A stretch of 64,000 bases of DNA, from the NCBI RefSeq assembly GCF_038622445.1, contig NZ_CP152019.1, positions 991,501 to 1,055,500 on the forward strand, in the 5' to 3' direction. The position numbers and the translations under genes were made by a program. Below the pieces are notes generated by a model. That model was not told the origin of the DNA and ran no database searches. It saw nothing but the letters and a program-made list of their open reading frames with translations. Origin of the DNA: Sporosarcina sp. FSL K6-1522. GTDB lineage: Bacteria > Bacillota > Bacilli > Bacillales_A > Planococcaceae. Every line of letters begins with the position of its first letter. Position 1 is the first letter of the stretch. Below are positions 62,341-64,000 of this stretch, piece by piece.

Positions 62341-64000
62341 ATGAGTGAAGAGCTGAAGGATCTGATTAAACGGGTGGCGGATTTAGAAGGGGAAGTGGGC
62401 TCGTTAAAGCAACAGTTGAGGGAAATGCGTTCTCCGCAATTGGTTGCTAAAGAGCAGCTGAAGCCTGTTCGTTCGGCTGTTTCAACAGAAAGTGCGCGTC
62501 AGGTTGCTGCGCCAAAGGTGAAACCTGCAGCACCGCCAACTGTTTCTGTCGAGCGACAGCCTAGGAAGGAATTCAATCTGGAACAGGCGTTGAGTGCTTG
62601 GCTTCCGCGTGTGTTTATGTTCATCCTTTTGCTAGGTGTTTTATGGGGGCTGAAGGTTGGGATGGATAAAGGGTTTATTACGAATCCTGTGCGTGTCGGC
62701 ATGGGCTATGCGGGGACGGCATTGCTGTACTTTTTAGGGATGCGGTATTACGGTAGCGGGAAAAAAGGGTTTGGCTTGACGTTACTAGGTGGCTTTATTG
62801 GCCTGGGGATTTTGACGACTTTTGCGGCGCATCATCTATATGGTTATTTGAATTTTACATGGGCCTTTTTAGTAGGGGTTGCGTATATCATTGCGGGGCT
62901 GTTGTTGTCGAGAAAGACGAAGTCGGAGACATTGACGTTGTTTTCGGCTATTGCAGGGTTCTTATTGCCTTTTTTATTGGAAGGCGAGGGTGCAACTGCT
63001 ATCCAGTTTTGTTCGTATATCCTGTTGCTATTTTTGTCGTTATTTTATGTGTCGCTTAGTCAGCATCACAAATATAGTTTTTATGTAACGTATGTCTTGT
63101 TTCATTTGACATTGTTGACGTATGGAATTTTGGATGGGGCAAGTGGAGATGAAACGATTTTGGTGGGGACGGTATTGGTTCAACATCTTGCGCTACTCGT
63201 CTTTTATTTGAAAGGAAGTATTTCAAGGAGTGTTTTTTCGGAAGTACTTCTGTATACGAATTTTGTTTTTACGATTGGCTGGATTAAGCTACTCGATTAT
63301 GGGCAAGAGGTAACGGTTTATGGTTTATTGGCTTTGCTGTACATTGCATTGGCGGTCTATGCGTTTAGGAAGAAGGATGGCCTATTACACGGGGTTTTGC
63401 TGGCCGTATCGGTATTTGCGGTTTGTGTGTTTATTTTGGCGTTTAACCTTGAGGATAGCCGTGTTCGTTTGATGTTGTTGCTTGTGAATGGGGCTGTTGG
63501 GGCATGGGTTGGTTTGCGTTATGACACGCTTCGGACAATTTTCACGAGTGCGATCATTTACCTGTTTGCGTCCATTTTTGTGTTGAGTACGCTGCAATTC
63601 AGTGTGTTTTGGTCGTTGGAGCATGCGGTTTGGTTGGTGTTTTTGGCGACAATGGGAGGTGTTTTTTATACGTTGTATCGCTATCCACCGGCTTTGTTGA
63701 AAGGGAAGACTGTAGGGATCGATCAAAGCTTGGTTGCGGGGCAAGTAGTTGTGCTGCTTTATGTGAATCTGGTGACAAGGATTGGGCTAGCCCATTCGCA
63801 AGTGTCGTATGGAACGAGTCTTCACGTGCAAAGCATGGTGCTCCTTGTGGCGTTGGTTGCGATGTATTTCTGCTATAGATGGCGTCGGGGGCTTTATTTG
63901 ACGTCTGGGGCGGTTGCGCTGTTTTTACTAGCGAGTTTCCTCATGTTGTTTACGAGTGTAGGGGCGTATGGAGTGCGGGGGGATTTTCTCATTCCTTTCT
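62341..64000 (+). CDS. DUF2339-family polytopic membrane protein, 3' end outside window
   Basis: The frame is open from ATG 62341 to the window end (553 codons). A coiled-coil start (LIKRVADLEGEVGSLKQQL), a Pro/Ala-rich linker, then at least 14 regularly spaced hydrophobic helices beginning about residue 85, as in DUF2339 proteins. Role unknown; the family is often near envelope genes. TGGAGTG is a modest site before the ATG. Confidence 0.85.
   Translation, partial: MSEELKDLIKRVADLEGEVGSLKQQLREMRSPQLVAKEQLKPVRSAVSTESARQVAAPKVKPAAPPTVSVERQPRKEFNLEQALSAWLPRVFMFILLLGVLWGLKVGMDKGFITNPVRVGMGYAGTALLYFLGMRYYGSGKKGFGLTLLGGFIGLGILTTFAAHHLYGYLNFTWAFLVGVAYIIAGLLLSRKTKSETLTLFSAIAGFLLPFLLEGEGATAIQFCSYILLLFLSLFYVSLSQHHKYSFYVTYVLFHLTLLTYGILDGASGDETILVGTVLVQHLALLVFYLKGSISRSVFSEVLLYTNFVFTIGWIKLLDYGQEVTVYGLLALLYIALAVYAFRKKDGLLHGVLLAVSVFAVCVFILAFNLEDSRVRLMLLLVNGAVGAWVGLRYDTLRTIFTSAIIYLFASIFVLSTLQFSVFWSLEHAVWLVFLATMGGVFYTLYRYPPALLKGKTVGIDQSLVAGQVVVLLYVNLVTRIGLAHSQVSYGTSLHVQSMVLLVALVAMYFCYRWRRGLYLTSGAVALFLLASFLMLFTSVGAYGVRGDFLIPF

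Overview
The window looks like a chromosomal segment of a low-to-mid GC, endospore-forming member of the Bacillales, most like a Sporosarcina-type Planococcaceae. The reasons are sporulation and germination genes (cwlD, gerD, kbaA), Bacillus-type ribosome binding sites, and the order cwlD-salA-gerD-kbaA-(deacetylase)-tRNAs-rocF-sigW-rsiW-cdaA-cdaR-glmM, which follows the B. subtilis origin-proximal region. The species call is inference.

Layout. 1-7.1 kb: a partial coiled-coil protein, a dipeptidase with a VOC protein, a serine hydrolase, and a molybdate operon modABC facing its probable HTH/periplasmic-binding regulator. 7.2-12.7 kb: rhodanese, cwlD, salA, gerD, kbaA, a degenerate deacetylase and a five-tRNA operon. 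13-21 kb: a PAS-GGDEF-EAL protein, arginase, the sigW-rsiW stress module with its autoregulatory promoter, and cdaA-cdaR-glmM (c-di-AMP and peptidoglycan precursors). 21-26 kb: an HPt-REC-GGDEF-REC protein, a lone REC and a large hybrid histidine kinase. 26-30 kb: a phosphate (Pst) system in two transcription units, each with a PhoP box on an 11-bp pitch. 30-40 kb: metabolic and small membrane genes around a 27-unit, 21-bp tandem array. 40.8-45 kb: a LytS/LytTR two-component pair followed by a CstA-type carrier. 45-48.5 kb: a chemoreceptor and MerR/GyrI-type genes. 48.8-60.3 kb: a complete type I-C CRISPR-Cas locus, cas3-5-8c(11c)-7-4-1-2, followed by 51 repeats and 50 spacers. 60.3-64 kb: small hypothetical genes, a papain-like protein behind a second candidate sigma-W promoter, and the start of a DUF2339 membrane protein.

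The most informative observations are: (i) cas2 has no ATG, GTG or TTG start and appears to begin at ATT; (ii) a strong internal ribosome binding site in cas8c marks a Cas11c reading frame; (iii) four spacers occur twice in the array; (iv) a family of 21-bp repeats occurs at three intergenic sites; (v) two sigma-W promoters of identical spacing, two PhoP boxes of identical geometry, paired PadR operators and a 19-bp-spacer MerR promoter can be read directly. No wholly new multi-gene system was found; the 21-bp repeat family and the sigma-W-linked leader with its papain-like gene are the least explained features.
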